Origin: Membranihabitans marinus
Lineage (GTDB): Bacteria; Bacteroidota; Bacteroidia; Chitinophagales; Saprospiraceae
DNA length: 64,000 nt
NCBI RefSeq assembly: GCF_019802045.1
Contig: NZ_JAHVHU010000008.1
Location: 124,001-188,000, forward strand
Direction: 5' to 3'
The stretch's first letter is position 1. The number at the start of each line of letters is the position of its first letter. The notes under the pieces are model-generated. The model made no database searches, was not told where the DNA came from, and saw only the letters and a program-made list of their open reading frames with translations. The translations under genes and the position numbers were made by a program. Positions 56,393 through 64,000 of the stretch are shown piece by piece.

Positions 56393-59242
56393 ATGTCAAA
56401 AAGATTAGTAAAAATTGCTAAAGAGCTTAACGTCGGAACCGGCTCTATTGTGGATTTTCTGGCCAATAGTGGCTATGAAGTTGACAATAAACCTACAGCC
56501 AAGGTTTCAGATGAAATGTATGATCTTTTGGTTCAGGAATTCAGAGGTTCCATGACGGTCAAGGAACAAGCCGATCAATTGGTCATTGGGACCACCCGCC
56601 AAACTGTAAAGAAGGAAGAGGAAGAAAAGCCATCGCTCTTTAAAGATGAAAAAACCAAAGCTCCTGAGGTGAAAAAGGAGACTCCTAAAAAAGATGAACC
56701 TACGGAAGAGAAAAAAGAAGCAGATGAAAAAGTAGCTGAAAAAGCTGCACCGGGTGGACTAAAAGTGGTAGGTAAAATTAATCTTGATAAAAAGCCTAAA
56801 CGGAAATCGGAGCCTAAACCGGAGAAAAAGGTTGAGGAAAAGGCTCTCAAAGAGAAAGAACGCGTTGATACGACGCCAGAAAAAGAGCCGGAAAAAGAAA
56901 AAGATGCGATTCCTGAGAAAGAGGTAGCCAAGGAAACTAAGATACCCAAAAAACCAGAACCGGTGGATGAGCCTGCCGAGCAGGAACCAGCGAAGCAGGA
57001 AGAACCGGCCGCAGAAGCAAAAGAGGAAGTAAAAGAAGAAACTCCAAAAGAAAAGGAAACCCCGGAGGAAAAAGATAAAGCCCCGTTGATTAAAGCCGAT
57101 GCACCCCGCTTGAAAGGGTTGAAGATTCTTGGAAAAATATCCGCGGACAAACTGGAGACCAAGAAGAAAAAGAAAAAGACGGAGAAGAAAGAGACCCCGG
57201 AAGAAAGTTCCCGGAAACGGAAGCGTCGTCGTCGTAAGGTCGTCAAATCCAAAGGTGCCCGTGGAAGAGGTGCCCGATCAGGTCAAAAAGGCGGCAAAGG
57301 CAAGGAAGATATTAAAGAGGTCACCCAAAAAGAGATTGAAGAGCAAATCAAAGCCACCATGGCTCGTCTCAATAAAGGGGGCAAAAGCAAGCGTCAAAAA
57401 ACACGGCGTGATAAACGAGAAACGATACGCGAAAAAGAAGAGCTGAAGCAACAGCAGGAGCAGGAACAAACCAGTTTGGAAGTGACCGAGTTTATTTCGG
57501 TACAGGAACTGGCTAATATGATGGACGTGTCAGCTACGGATGTGATCACGGTCTGTATGAATATTGGTGTCATCGTTTCCATCAACCAGAGACTGGATGC
57601 CGAGATCATCGAATTGGTTGCTGAAGAATTTGGACATGAAGTGGAATTTGTGGATGCAGAAGAGAATATCGATGTGGAGGATGAATACGAAGATGATCCG
57701 GAAGATCTCGAACCACGATCTCCGATTGTGACCGTGATGGGTCACGTGGATCATGGTAAGACCTCACTGCTCGATTATATCCGAAAGGAAAAGGTTGCCG
57801 AAGGCGAGGCTGGTGGAATTACACAGCACATTGGCGCTTATGAAGTAATCGTTGGTGAAGATGATAAAAAAATTACGTTCCTGGATACCCCGGGGCACGA
57901 AGCTTTTACCGCTATGCGGGCCAGAGGGGCAAAAGTCACCGATGTTGCTGTAGTGATTATAGCTGCAGATGACAGCATCATGCCACAGACCAAAGAAGCC
58001 ATTTCACACTCACAGGCAGCGGGTGTTCCCATCGTATTTGCGATCAACAAGATTGATAAACCCGGAGCAGATCCTGAAAAAATAAAGCAGGAATTAGCCA
58101 ATATGAATTTATTGGTGGAAGATTGGGGTGGGAAGTACCAGTCTCAGGAAATTGCAGCGATCAACGGAACCAATATTGATCTGTTGTTGGAAAAAATACT
58201 CCTGGAGTCAGAATTACTCGAATTAAAAGCAAACCCGAATCGTCCGGCATATGGAACCGTCGTGGAAGCTTCCCTGGACAAAGGACGGGGTTATGTTTCC
58301 AAGATTTTGGTACAGAATGGAACACTGGAAATCGGCGATCCGATGGTGGCTGGTGAATACAGCGGCAAGGTGAAAGCCATGTTCAATGAATTTGGCAAGC
58401 GAATTGATACAGCAGGTCCATCCCAACCTGTGTTGGTATTGGGACTAGGGGGTGCACCGCAGGCGGGGGAAACCATGAAAGTCCTCGAATCGGAGCAAGA
58501 AACCAAACAGATCGCTAACAAGCGAGCCCAGATCATACGAGAGCAAACGAATCGTGCGGCGAAACGAATCAGTCTTGATGAGATCGGTCGACGATTAGCG
58601 TTGGGGAACTTTAAAGAGTTGAACCTGATCGTGAAAGGTGATGTCGATGGGTCGGTAGAAGCCTTGTCCGATAGTCTGATCAAACTAAGTGTTGAATCCA
58701 TTCAGGTGAATGTTATTCACAAAGGAGTCGGTCAGATTATTGAGTCGGATGTATTGCTTGCCACGGCCTCCGATGCGATTATTATCGGGTTCCAGGTTCG
58801 ACCATCACTGGGTGCTCGTAAATTGGCTGAAGTAGAAGGTGTAGAGATCAATACCTATTCCATCATTTACAATGCCATTGAAGAAGTGAAAATGGCCATG
58901 GAGGGCATGCTTGAACCGACCAAAGAAGAAAAAGTGACCGGCCAGTTGGAAGTACGCCATACCTTCAAAGTGTCTAAAGTAGGAACCGTGGCAGGTTGTA
59001 TCGTGCAGGAAGGCACTATTAACCGGAACAATTTTGTGCGGGTGATCCGTGATGGCATTGTGATCTATCCTTCAAAGGAAGGTCAGGTGGCGGAAATAGA
59101 TTCCTTGAAACGATTTAAGGATGATGTACGGGAAGTCAAGAGCGGTGTGGAATGTGGTGTTACCATCAAGAACTACAATGACCTCAAGGTTGGTGATAAC
59201 ATTGAAGCATACGAAGTGATCGAAGTCCGACAAACCCTTTAA
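56393..59242 (+). CDS. infB: Translation initiation factor IF-2
   Basis: A 949-residue IF-2. Residues 1-50 form the N-terminal domain ([21 protein letters not shown] variant), then about 300 residues of Lys/Glu/Pro-rich linker, the conserved IF2_N ([19 protein letters not shown]), and the GTPase domain with [17 protein letters not shown] and NKIDKPGAD. The C-terminal domains that bind initiator tRNA follow ([14 protein letters not shown]). The charged linker explains the long antisense frames on the other strand, which are not genes. Confidence 0.97.
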   Translation: MSKRLVKIAKELNVGTGSIVDFLANSGYEVDNKPTAKVSDEMYDLLVQEFRGSMTVKEQADQLVIGTTRQTVKKEEEEKPSLFKDEKTKAPEVKKETPKKDEPTEEKKEADEKVAEKAAPGGLKVVGKINLDKKPKRKSEPKPEKKVEEKALKEKERVDTTPEKEPEKEKDAIPEKEVAKETKIPKKPEPVDEPAEQEPAKQEEPAAEAKEEVKEETPKEKETPEEKDKAPLIKADAPRLKGLKILGKISADKLETKKKKKKTEKKETPEESSRKRKRRRRKVVKSKGARGRGARSGQKGGKGKEDIKEVTQKEIEEQIKATMARLNKGGKSKRQKTRRDKRETIREKEELKQQQEQEQTSLEVTEFISVQELANMMDVSATDVITVCMNIGVIVSINQRLDAEIIELVAEEFGHEVEFVDAEENIDVEDEYEDDPEDLEPRSPIVTVMGHVDHGKTSLLDYIRKEKVAEGEAGGITQHIGAYEVIVGEDDKKITFLDTPGHEAFTAMRARGAKVTDVAVVIIAADDSIMPQTKEAISHSQAAGVPIVFAINKIDKPGADPEKIKQELANMNLLVEDWGGKYQSQEIAAINGTNIDLLLEKILLESELLELKANPNRPAYGTVVEASLDKGRGYVSKILVQNGTLEIGDPMVAGEYSGKVKAMFNEFGKRIDTAGPSQPVLVLGLGGAPQAGETMKVLESEQETKQIANKRAQIIREQTNRAAKRISLDEIGRRLALGNFKELNLIVKGDVDGSVEALSDSLIKLSVESIQVNVIHKGVGQIIESDVLLATASDAIIIGFQVRPSLGARKLAEVEGVEINTYSIIYNAIEEVKMAMEGMLEPTKEEKVTGQLEVRHTFKVSKVGTVAGCIVQEGTINRNNFVRVIRDGIVIYPSKEGQVAEIDSLKRFKDDVREVKSGVECGVTIKNYNDLKVGDNIEAYEVIEVRQTL

Positions 59243-59278
59243 GGCAGCGATTCCATCAGAAATAATATTAAATTACTA

Positions 59279-60025
59279 TTGGATCAAAAGGCTCAGCACT
59301 ATGAGAATGAGTCTTTTATCGTTGCGGATCCCATTTCGATACCTCATCGGTTTTCAGCACAAGCAGATATCGAAATTGCGGGATTATTTGCAGCGGTTTT
59401 TGCCTGGGGACTGCGAAAGACCATCATATCCAAAAGTTTGGAATTGCTTCAACTAATGGATAATTCACCCCATGATTTTATTTTAAATCATACCGATCAA
59501 GACCTACAGCGATTGGAGCATTTCAAGCACCGAACCTTTCAGCCCGCGGATACCTTATATTTTGTCCATTTTCTGCATGAATATTATCAGAAGCACAGTA
59601 CTCTGGAAGAAGCTTTCCGGGATAAAGAGGGTGGATTCAATGATCTGGAAAGCGGACTGATCGAATTCCGAAACCGGTTTTTTGATTCAGAGTACGCTCT
59701 TCAACGCACCAAAAAACACATCCCGTCTCCCGCCCGGAAATCAGCTACAAAGCGGCTTAATATGTATCTGCGCTGGATGGTACGTTCATCGGATCGCGGC
59801 GTCGACTTTGGTTTGTGGAAGAATATTAAGCCTGCCCAGCTCTACATTCCGTTGGATGTTCATGTGACCCGGGTCGCCCGTCATTTGTGCATTCTTTCAC
59901 GGGACAAAAATGATTGGACATCCGTTGTGGAATTGACCAATTACCTCCGGACGCTGGATCCGGCGGATCCGGTGAAGTATGATTTTGCGCTGTTCAATAT
60001 GGGATTGGAAGGTGAAAGGTTTTAA
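59279..60025 (+). CDS. TIGR02757 family protein, non-ATG start
   Basis: A 248-residue protein of family TIGR02757, common in Bacteroidota, of unknown function. Diagnostic stretches are DPISIPHRFSAQADIEIAGL, AAVFAWGLRKTIISKSLEL, MYLRWMVRSSDRGVDFGLW, LYIPLDVHVTRVARHL and DPADPVKYDFALFNMGLEGE; this pattern is loosely like HhH-type DNA glycosylases. No ATG or GTG is available. The frame continues from infB with no other stop: after the infB TAA come codons reading NNIKLLLDQKAQ. TTG at 59279 or the ATT at 59267 are the candidate starts. Confidence 0.88.
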   Translation: MDQKAQHYENESFIVADPISIPHRFSAQADIEIAGLFAAVFAWGLRKTIISKSLELLQLMDNSPHDFILNHTDQDLQRLEHFKHRTFQPADTLYFVHFLHEYYQKHSTLEEAFRDKEGGFNDLESGLIEFRNRFFDSEYALQRTKKHIPSPARKSATKRLNMYLRWMVRSSDRGVDFGLWKNIKPAQLYIPLDVHVTRVARHLCILSRDKNDWTSVVELTNYLRTLDPADPVKYDFALFNMGLEGERF

Positions 60026-60189
60026 GTGAAAGGAGAAAGGTCAGATGGTGCTTCCAAAAAATTATCACAGATTGTGGACCGCCGACCGGCGACAATGCAC
60101 GCTTGACAGTAGGGAATATTTGCGTAGATTTTTATTCCAGCATATACTTTATCAACCTTCATCAACCTTATAAACAATAAAAAAAAGCT

Positions 60190-61956
60190 TCAGCTCTTTT
60201 TTACCACTCTAAGAGATAAATCCTTCAACTGTTCCTCATCGATCTTAGCCGGTGCATCAATCATGATGTCGCGTCCCATATTGTTTTTAGGAAAGGCGAT
60301 AAAATCCCGGATGGAGGTTTTGCCTTTCATGACCGCACAAAGTCGGTCCAACCCGAAGGCGATACCACCGTGGGGTGGGGCGCCGTACTCAAATGCACTC
60401 ATCAGAAATCCAAACTGAGACTCCGCTTCTTCCGGTGTAAACTGAAGCAATGCAAAATTCTTTTCCTGCAATGCGCGATCGTATATCCGTATAGAGCCAC
60501 CGCCGATTTCTGCTCCGTTGATGACCAGATCATAGGCATCTGCCCGGATAGACTCCAGTACTTTTCGATCATCGGAGTTCATCTTTTCGATATCCTCCGT
60601 TTTTGGTGCGGTAAAAGGGTGATGCATGGCATAGAATCGCTGCGTTTCTTCATCCCATTCCAGCAAAGGAAAATCGACCACCCAGAGGGGTTTAAAGGCC
60701 GTGGGTGAGATTAATTCATGCCGTCGTCCCAATTCAAGACGGAGTGTTCCTATTTGGGTCCTGGTCAGAGCGTCTTCACCACTCATCAAAAACAGAATAT
60801 CACCTTTCTGGCCACCAGCTGCTTCAAACCAGGATTTGATCACATCATCCGGATAGAATTTGCCCACGGAGGATTTGATGGTGTCGTCATTCTTCCACTG
60901 TGCATAGACCAAGCCTTTGGCTCCCACCTGTGGACGCTGTACCCAGGTGGTGATTTCTTTCATATTCTTATTGGAATATTCATCAGCCTTCCCTTCCAGG
61001 AGTAGTCCCCCTATAAATTCAGCCTGATCAAATACTTTGAAGCCATGGCCTTTTACGGGATCTGTGAAATCAATGATTTGCATGTCGAAACGGGTATCCG
61101 GTTTGTCTGAGCCATAAAGTCGAATCGCATCATCGTAGGTGATTCTTTGGAATTCAGGTAGTTCAGCGGAGAGCATTTCCCGGAACACAAATCGAGTGAG
61201 TCCTTCAAAAGTCTGAAGCACGTCCTCTTGGTGAACGAACGCCATCTCACAGTCCACCTGCGTGAACTCCGGCTGTCGGTCTGCTCTCAAGTCCTCATCT
61301 CTAAAGCATTTGACGATTTGAAAATACCGATCCATTCCAGCCACCATAAATAGTTGCTTAAAGGTCTGAGGGGACTGGGGCAGTGCATAAAACTGACCGG
61401 GATTTAACCGGGATGGAACCACAAAGTCACGAGCTCCTTCCGGAGTGCTTTTGATCAACACGGGTGTTTCTATCTCAAGAAACTGCTGCTGGTCCATGTA
61501 TTTTCGAATCGCCAAAGTGAGCTTGCTTCGAAATTGGATTTGCTCCTGCAACACCGGACGTCGAAGATCGAGGTAGCGATATTTCATCCGAAGCTCATCG
61601 CCGCCATCTGTGTCATTTTCTATGGTAAAAGGAGGAAGTTTGGAGCGGCTGAGAACATTGATTTCAGAAACGACCACTTCTACATCCCCCGTCGGAATAT
61701 CCGGATTTTTATTGCTGCGTTCACGGACGTCCCCATGGATCTGTATGACATCTTCTCGGTGAAGCTGACGGGCTGCCAAACACAGGGCTTCGTCTGTTTC
61801 CATGTTGAATATAAGCTGCGTGATTCCATATCGATCTCGGAGATCGATAAACGTCATTCCACCAAAATCTCTTTTAGTCGCCATCCATCCGCTGAGCACG
61901 ACTCTTTCTCCAATATTTTTACTGCGTAATTGTCCACAATGATGTGATCTGTACAT
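60190..61956 (-). CDS. aspS: Aspartyl-tRNA synthetase
   Basis: A 588-residue class II synthetase that charges tRNA-Asp. The N-terminal OB-fold ([20 protein letters not shown]) binds the anticodon. Motif 2 is [18 protein letters not shown] and motif 3 is [10 protein letters not shown] bacterial-type GAD insertion lies in the middle, so it belongs to the bacterial rather than archaeal type. Divergent from hemA; both genes start within about 200 bases of one another. Confidence 0.97.
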   Translation of the reverse strand: MYRSHHCGQLRSKNIGERVVLSGWMATKRDFGGMTFIDLRDRYGITQLIFNMETDEALCLAARQLHREDVIQIHGDVRERSNKNPDIPTGDVEVVVSEINVLSRSKLPPFTIENDTDGGDELRMKYRYLDLRRPVLQEQIQFRSKLTLAIRKYMDQQQFLEIETPVLIKSTPEGARDFVVPSRLNPGQFYALPQSPQTFKQLFMVAGMDRYFQIVKCFRDEDLRADRQPEFTQVDCEMAFVHQEDVLQTFEGLTRFVFREMLSAELPEFQRITYDDAIRLYGSDKPDTRFDMQIIDFTDPVKGHGFKVFDQAEFIGGLLLEGKADEYSNKNMKEITTWVQRPQVGAKGLVYAQWKNDDTIKSSVGKFYPDDVIKSWFEAAGGQKGDILFLMSGEDALTRTQIGTLRLELGRRHELISPTAFKPLWVVDFPLLEWDEETQRFYAMHHPFTAPKTEDIEKMNSDDRKVLESIRADAYDLVINGAEIGGGSIRIYDRALQEKNFALLQFTPEEAESQFGFLMSAFEYGAPPHGGIAFGLDRLCAVMKGKTSIRDFIAFPKNNMGRDIMIDAPAKIDEEQLKDLSLRVVKKS

Positions 61957-62079
61957 GTTTTCTGAAATTTTGGGCTAAATTATAAACTAATACCGGGATT
62001 AACCCTTTTAAGATTAATTAAAATGATTCAAAATAAAATTTCTCCAATTGGCCTGGTGCAATTTCAAAATTTGAAACCC

Positions 62080-62123
62080 TATATTTGTGGTCGTAAGATT
62101 TTGCATTGATATTTTTAGCTTTG
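62080..62123 (+). promoter_or_regulatory. Candidate promoter region for hemA
   Basis: Two TAnnTTTG matches are present: TATATTTG (62080-62087) and TAGCTTTG (62116-62123). Neither has a TTG at 18-21 bases upstream, so neither can be preferred. Confidence 0.3.
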
Positions 62124-62159
62124 AACTTGAGTAAAGATCGGAGTTAAAGAGAAAACACT

Positions 62160-63437
62160 ATGATTGATAACTACAAAATACTAACACTTACCTTCAGTGA
62201 CGCACGGTTGGAAGAGTTGAAGGACTATCTGATCCCCTCCGAAGAAGAGGTGTCCGAAAGTCAGCAGTTGAATGCATTGAAAGAAGCATTGGCTGTAGAA
62301 GAGCTTTTCTATTTGCAAACGTGCAATCGGGTCCTGTATCTATTCTATAGCAGCACACCGGTATCAGAATTACATGAAGGCCTTGTTCAGTATATTCAGA
62401 AAAATTCGGATCGAAATACTGATCAACTTCGATTAAACACCTACTCGGGAGAAGATGCGATACGTCATTTTTTTGAAGTCGGAGCTTCCTTAAAATCAAT
62501 GGTGATCGGAGAACAAGAAATCTTACGACAGGTTCGGGAAGCCTATGAACAGAGCAGAGCGATCGGATTGTCCGGTGATCAAATCCGGATACTGTTTCAA
62601 AGTGCACTGCACGCTGCCAAAACAGTACACCATAAAACCCGAATCAGTGAAAAGACCGTGAGTGTGGTATCACTAGCCATGAAAAAGCTCCGTCGGTTAG
62701 GGATTCATCCCAAGGATGAAGTGATTTTAATCGGAGCAGGAGAAACGATTCGGAAAGTAGCTCTTTTCCTTCGGGAGTGGGGCATGGAAAAAATACGGGT
62801 CTTTAATCGATCCAAGAAAAATCTTGAATTGATTAAGGAGATATTACCTTCAGCAGAGCTTTATTTTCTCGATCAATTGGCAGAGCAAAACCTTAATGTC
62901 CCCTACATTATCTCCTGTACTGGTCATGATGATTACGTATTGACGCCGGAACTAATCGACCAATCCAGAGCAACATCCGGATTGACTAATACTCGGGGCA
63001 TCCTGGATCTGGCCATCCCCCGAGATGTTCACCCAGCCATTGTTACAGCCTATGGGCTTAAGGTGATTGAAGTCGAATCTCTGAGAATGGTCGCAGAAAA
63101 AAATAAAGCATTTCGGATCAAAGAGGTTATAGCTGCGCAAAAATTAATCAATGGAGAGGTCGATGCATTCCGCGAAAAAATACATCGACGGTTTATTGAA
63201 CGAGCATTTCGCGAAATTCCTTCCGAGATCTATGCGGTCCGTGATAAAGCTGTCAACGAGGTGTATAGAGATCGGATTGACCAGCTGGACCCGGAAGCAA
63301 AGAAACTTATGGTGGAACTGGTGGATTACATGGCACGTAAATGTGTCAGTATCCCTATGAAGACTGCACGCAAGCAATACTCAGCTATCCGGAACGAACT
63401 GCGGAAAGGTGCTCATGCTGGTCAACAAAAAGAGTAA
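62160..63437 (+). CDS. hemA: Glutamyl-tRNA reductase
   Basis: A 425-residue enzyme that reduces glutamyl-tRNA to glutamate-1-semialdehyde, the first step of C5-pathway heme synthesis. The catalytic Cys55 stands in LQTCNRVLYLFY. Other motifs are MVIGEQEILRQVREAYEQS, LIGAGETIRKVALFLREWG (NADPH site) and LDLAIPRDVHPA. The C-terminal dimerisation helix is present. hemW is in the same window but distant, and other heme genes are not seen. Confidence 0.96.
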   Translation: MIDNYKILTLTFSDARLEELKDYLIPSEEEVSESQQLNALKEALAVEELFYLQTCNRVLYLFYSSTPVSELHEGLVQYIQKNSDRNTDQLRLNTYSGEDAIRHFFEVGASLKSMVIGEQEILRQVREAYEQSRAIGLSGDQIRILFQSALHAAKTVHHKTRISEKTVSVVSLAMKKLRRLGIHPKDEVILIGAGETIRKVALFLREWGMEKIRVFNRSKKNLELIKEILPSAELYFLDQLAEQNLNVPYIISCTGHDDYVLTPELIDQSRATSGLTNTRGILDLAIPRDVHPAIVTAYGLKVIEVESLRMVAEKNKAFRIKEVIAAQKLINGEVDAFREKIHRRFIERAFREIPSEIYAVRDKAVNEVYRDRIDQLDPEAKKLMVELVDYMARKCVSIPMKTARKQYSAIRNELRKGAHAGQQKE

Positions 63438-63683
63438 TATACTGGCATCGGGTGCATGTGGAGTAAAGGAAGCACTTTCTTTTTTTTTGCCGAGGGTTGA
63501 TTTTTATAAATAAAACAGGTCTGCGATTGATCAGTTGCTTTTGAAACACCAACCATATAGATTTATGATGGGCGCTCTTTCGAGGCCCTTATTTATCAAA
63601 AAGATAATGCAATATCCCTGTTGTCTTAAAATCCTGTTTTTTTTAGATATTTAGCGTAAGTAAGAAACTTATCAATCCAAGTT

Positions 63684-64000
63684 ATGAAGAACGACCATTC
63701 CGCGAGCCGAAGACGATTTTCACAGCAATTATTAGCCTCCGTAGCAGGTGCTACCTTGCTGACTGGATGCCATCCCCGGATTCCCACTACCGCCGTCGAT
63801 CAAAAGAAATCGGTCATTCTGCCCCCCAAAATTGGGCCGGGTGCACGTATTGGAATGATTGCTCCAGCTAGTTATGCCGGTGAAATAAGAACCCGGGAAG
63901 CTATTTCCAATTTGGAATCTTTAGGACTTGAGGTCGTAGAGGGCAAGTACTTGTGGAAGGAAAATGGATTTATTGCCGGAACCGATGGAGAGCGGGTGGA
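63684..64000 (+). CDS. LD-carboxypeptidase (peptidase S66), Tat-type lipoprotein, N-terminal part
   Basis: The first 105 codons of a gene that runs off the right edge. The N-terminus carries a twin-arginine signal (SRRRFSQQLLAS) and a lipobox LTGC at Cys29. The mature part shows the S66 opening IGPGARIGMIAPASYAG, followed by LESLGLEVVEGKYLW and GFIAGTDGERV, matching muramoyltetrapeptide LD-carboxypeptidases. The serine catalytic residues lie beyond the window. Tat export plus lipidation implies a folded, membrane-anchored peptidoglycan hydrolase. Confidence 0.85.
   Translation, partial: MKNDHSASRRRFSQQLLASVAGATLLTGCHPRIPTTAVDQKKSVILPPKIGPGARIGMIAPASYAGEIRTREAISNLESLGLEVVEGKYLWKENGFIAGTDGERV

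Noticed and set aside
56575-57252. 225-codon frame antisense to infB
   Set aside because: It is a shadow of the Lys/Glu-rich linker of IF-2, giving a Ser/Phe-rich low-complexity translation.

Overview
The window looks like a chromosomal segment of a Bacteroidota bacterium, probably from the Saprospiria/Chitinophagia side of the phylum (the class is inference). The evidence is: gliding/type IX secretion markers (GldB-type lipoprotein, PorX), several promoters of the Bacteroidota type (TTG, about 20 bases, TAnnTTTG), few Shine-Dalgarno sequences, many lipoproteins and outer-membrane barrels, and phylum-typical families such as DUF2911 and TIGR02757. Most genes are core metabolism or information processing. 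No tRNA, rRNA, CRISPR array, prophage or intact insertion sequence was recognised.

Layout. 1-935: start of an mlaF-type ATPase and mlaE permease (lipid transport). 1009-6687: SDR oxidoreductase, class A beta-lactamase-like lipoprotein, Fe(II)/2-oxoglutarate dioxygenase, GldB, a barrel protein and nadC. 7021-11295: luciferase-like monooxygenase, PfkB kinase, nadA with its own promoter and terminator, and an RsmI-like methyltransferase. 11296-12336: decayed accessory DNA with a truncated nucleotidyltransferase pair. 12337-13149: scpA. 13595-19476: a DUF5691 / YehL-type MoxR ATPase / DUF5682 cluster separated by long, repeat-rich spacers. 19560-21752: atpD-atpC with promoter and terminator. 21775-24413: DUF2911, DUF547 and a fructokinase-like PfkB kinase. 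24534-29018: a MacAB-like exporter operon with one ATPase, two permeases and one fusion protein. 29259-33476: barrel protein, Rpn-family nuclease, beta-propeller lipoprotein and porX. 33586-41446: HD phosphohydrolase, SRPBCC protein, sbcD-sbcC and a degenerate PLD-like protein. 41622-51218: AGCS symporter, hemW, Omp85 protein, radC, a four-helix-bundle pseudogene, an MsbA-like exporter, a small membrane protein and a glycosyltransferase. 51864-64000: asnB, purine nucleoside phosphorylase, rimP-nusA-infB-TIGR02757, aspS, hemA and the start of a Tat-type LD-carboxypeptidase lipoprotein.

The least explained part is 13150-18141 and its neighbours. The MoxR cluster lacks the vWA and SWIM partners usually seen with it. 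Its large protein shows motifs of the TIKI/TraB/EreA hydrolase fold. The upstream spacer carries a duplicated copy of that gene's first codons, a 23-bp tandem repeat and a series of hairpins. A 104-bp intergenic element in the next spacer occurs again, ungapped, 16.8 kb away. Other notable items are a terminator-like hairpin between the rimP promoter and start codon, a 29-bp palindromic repeat at two distant sites, and a PLD-like protein behind sbcCD that has lost the HxK residues.
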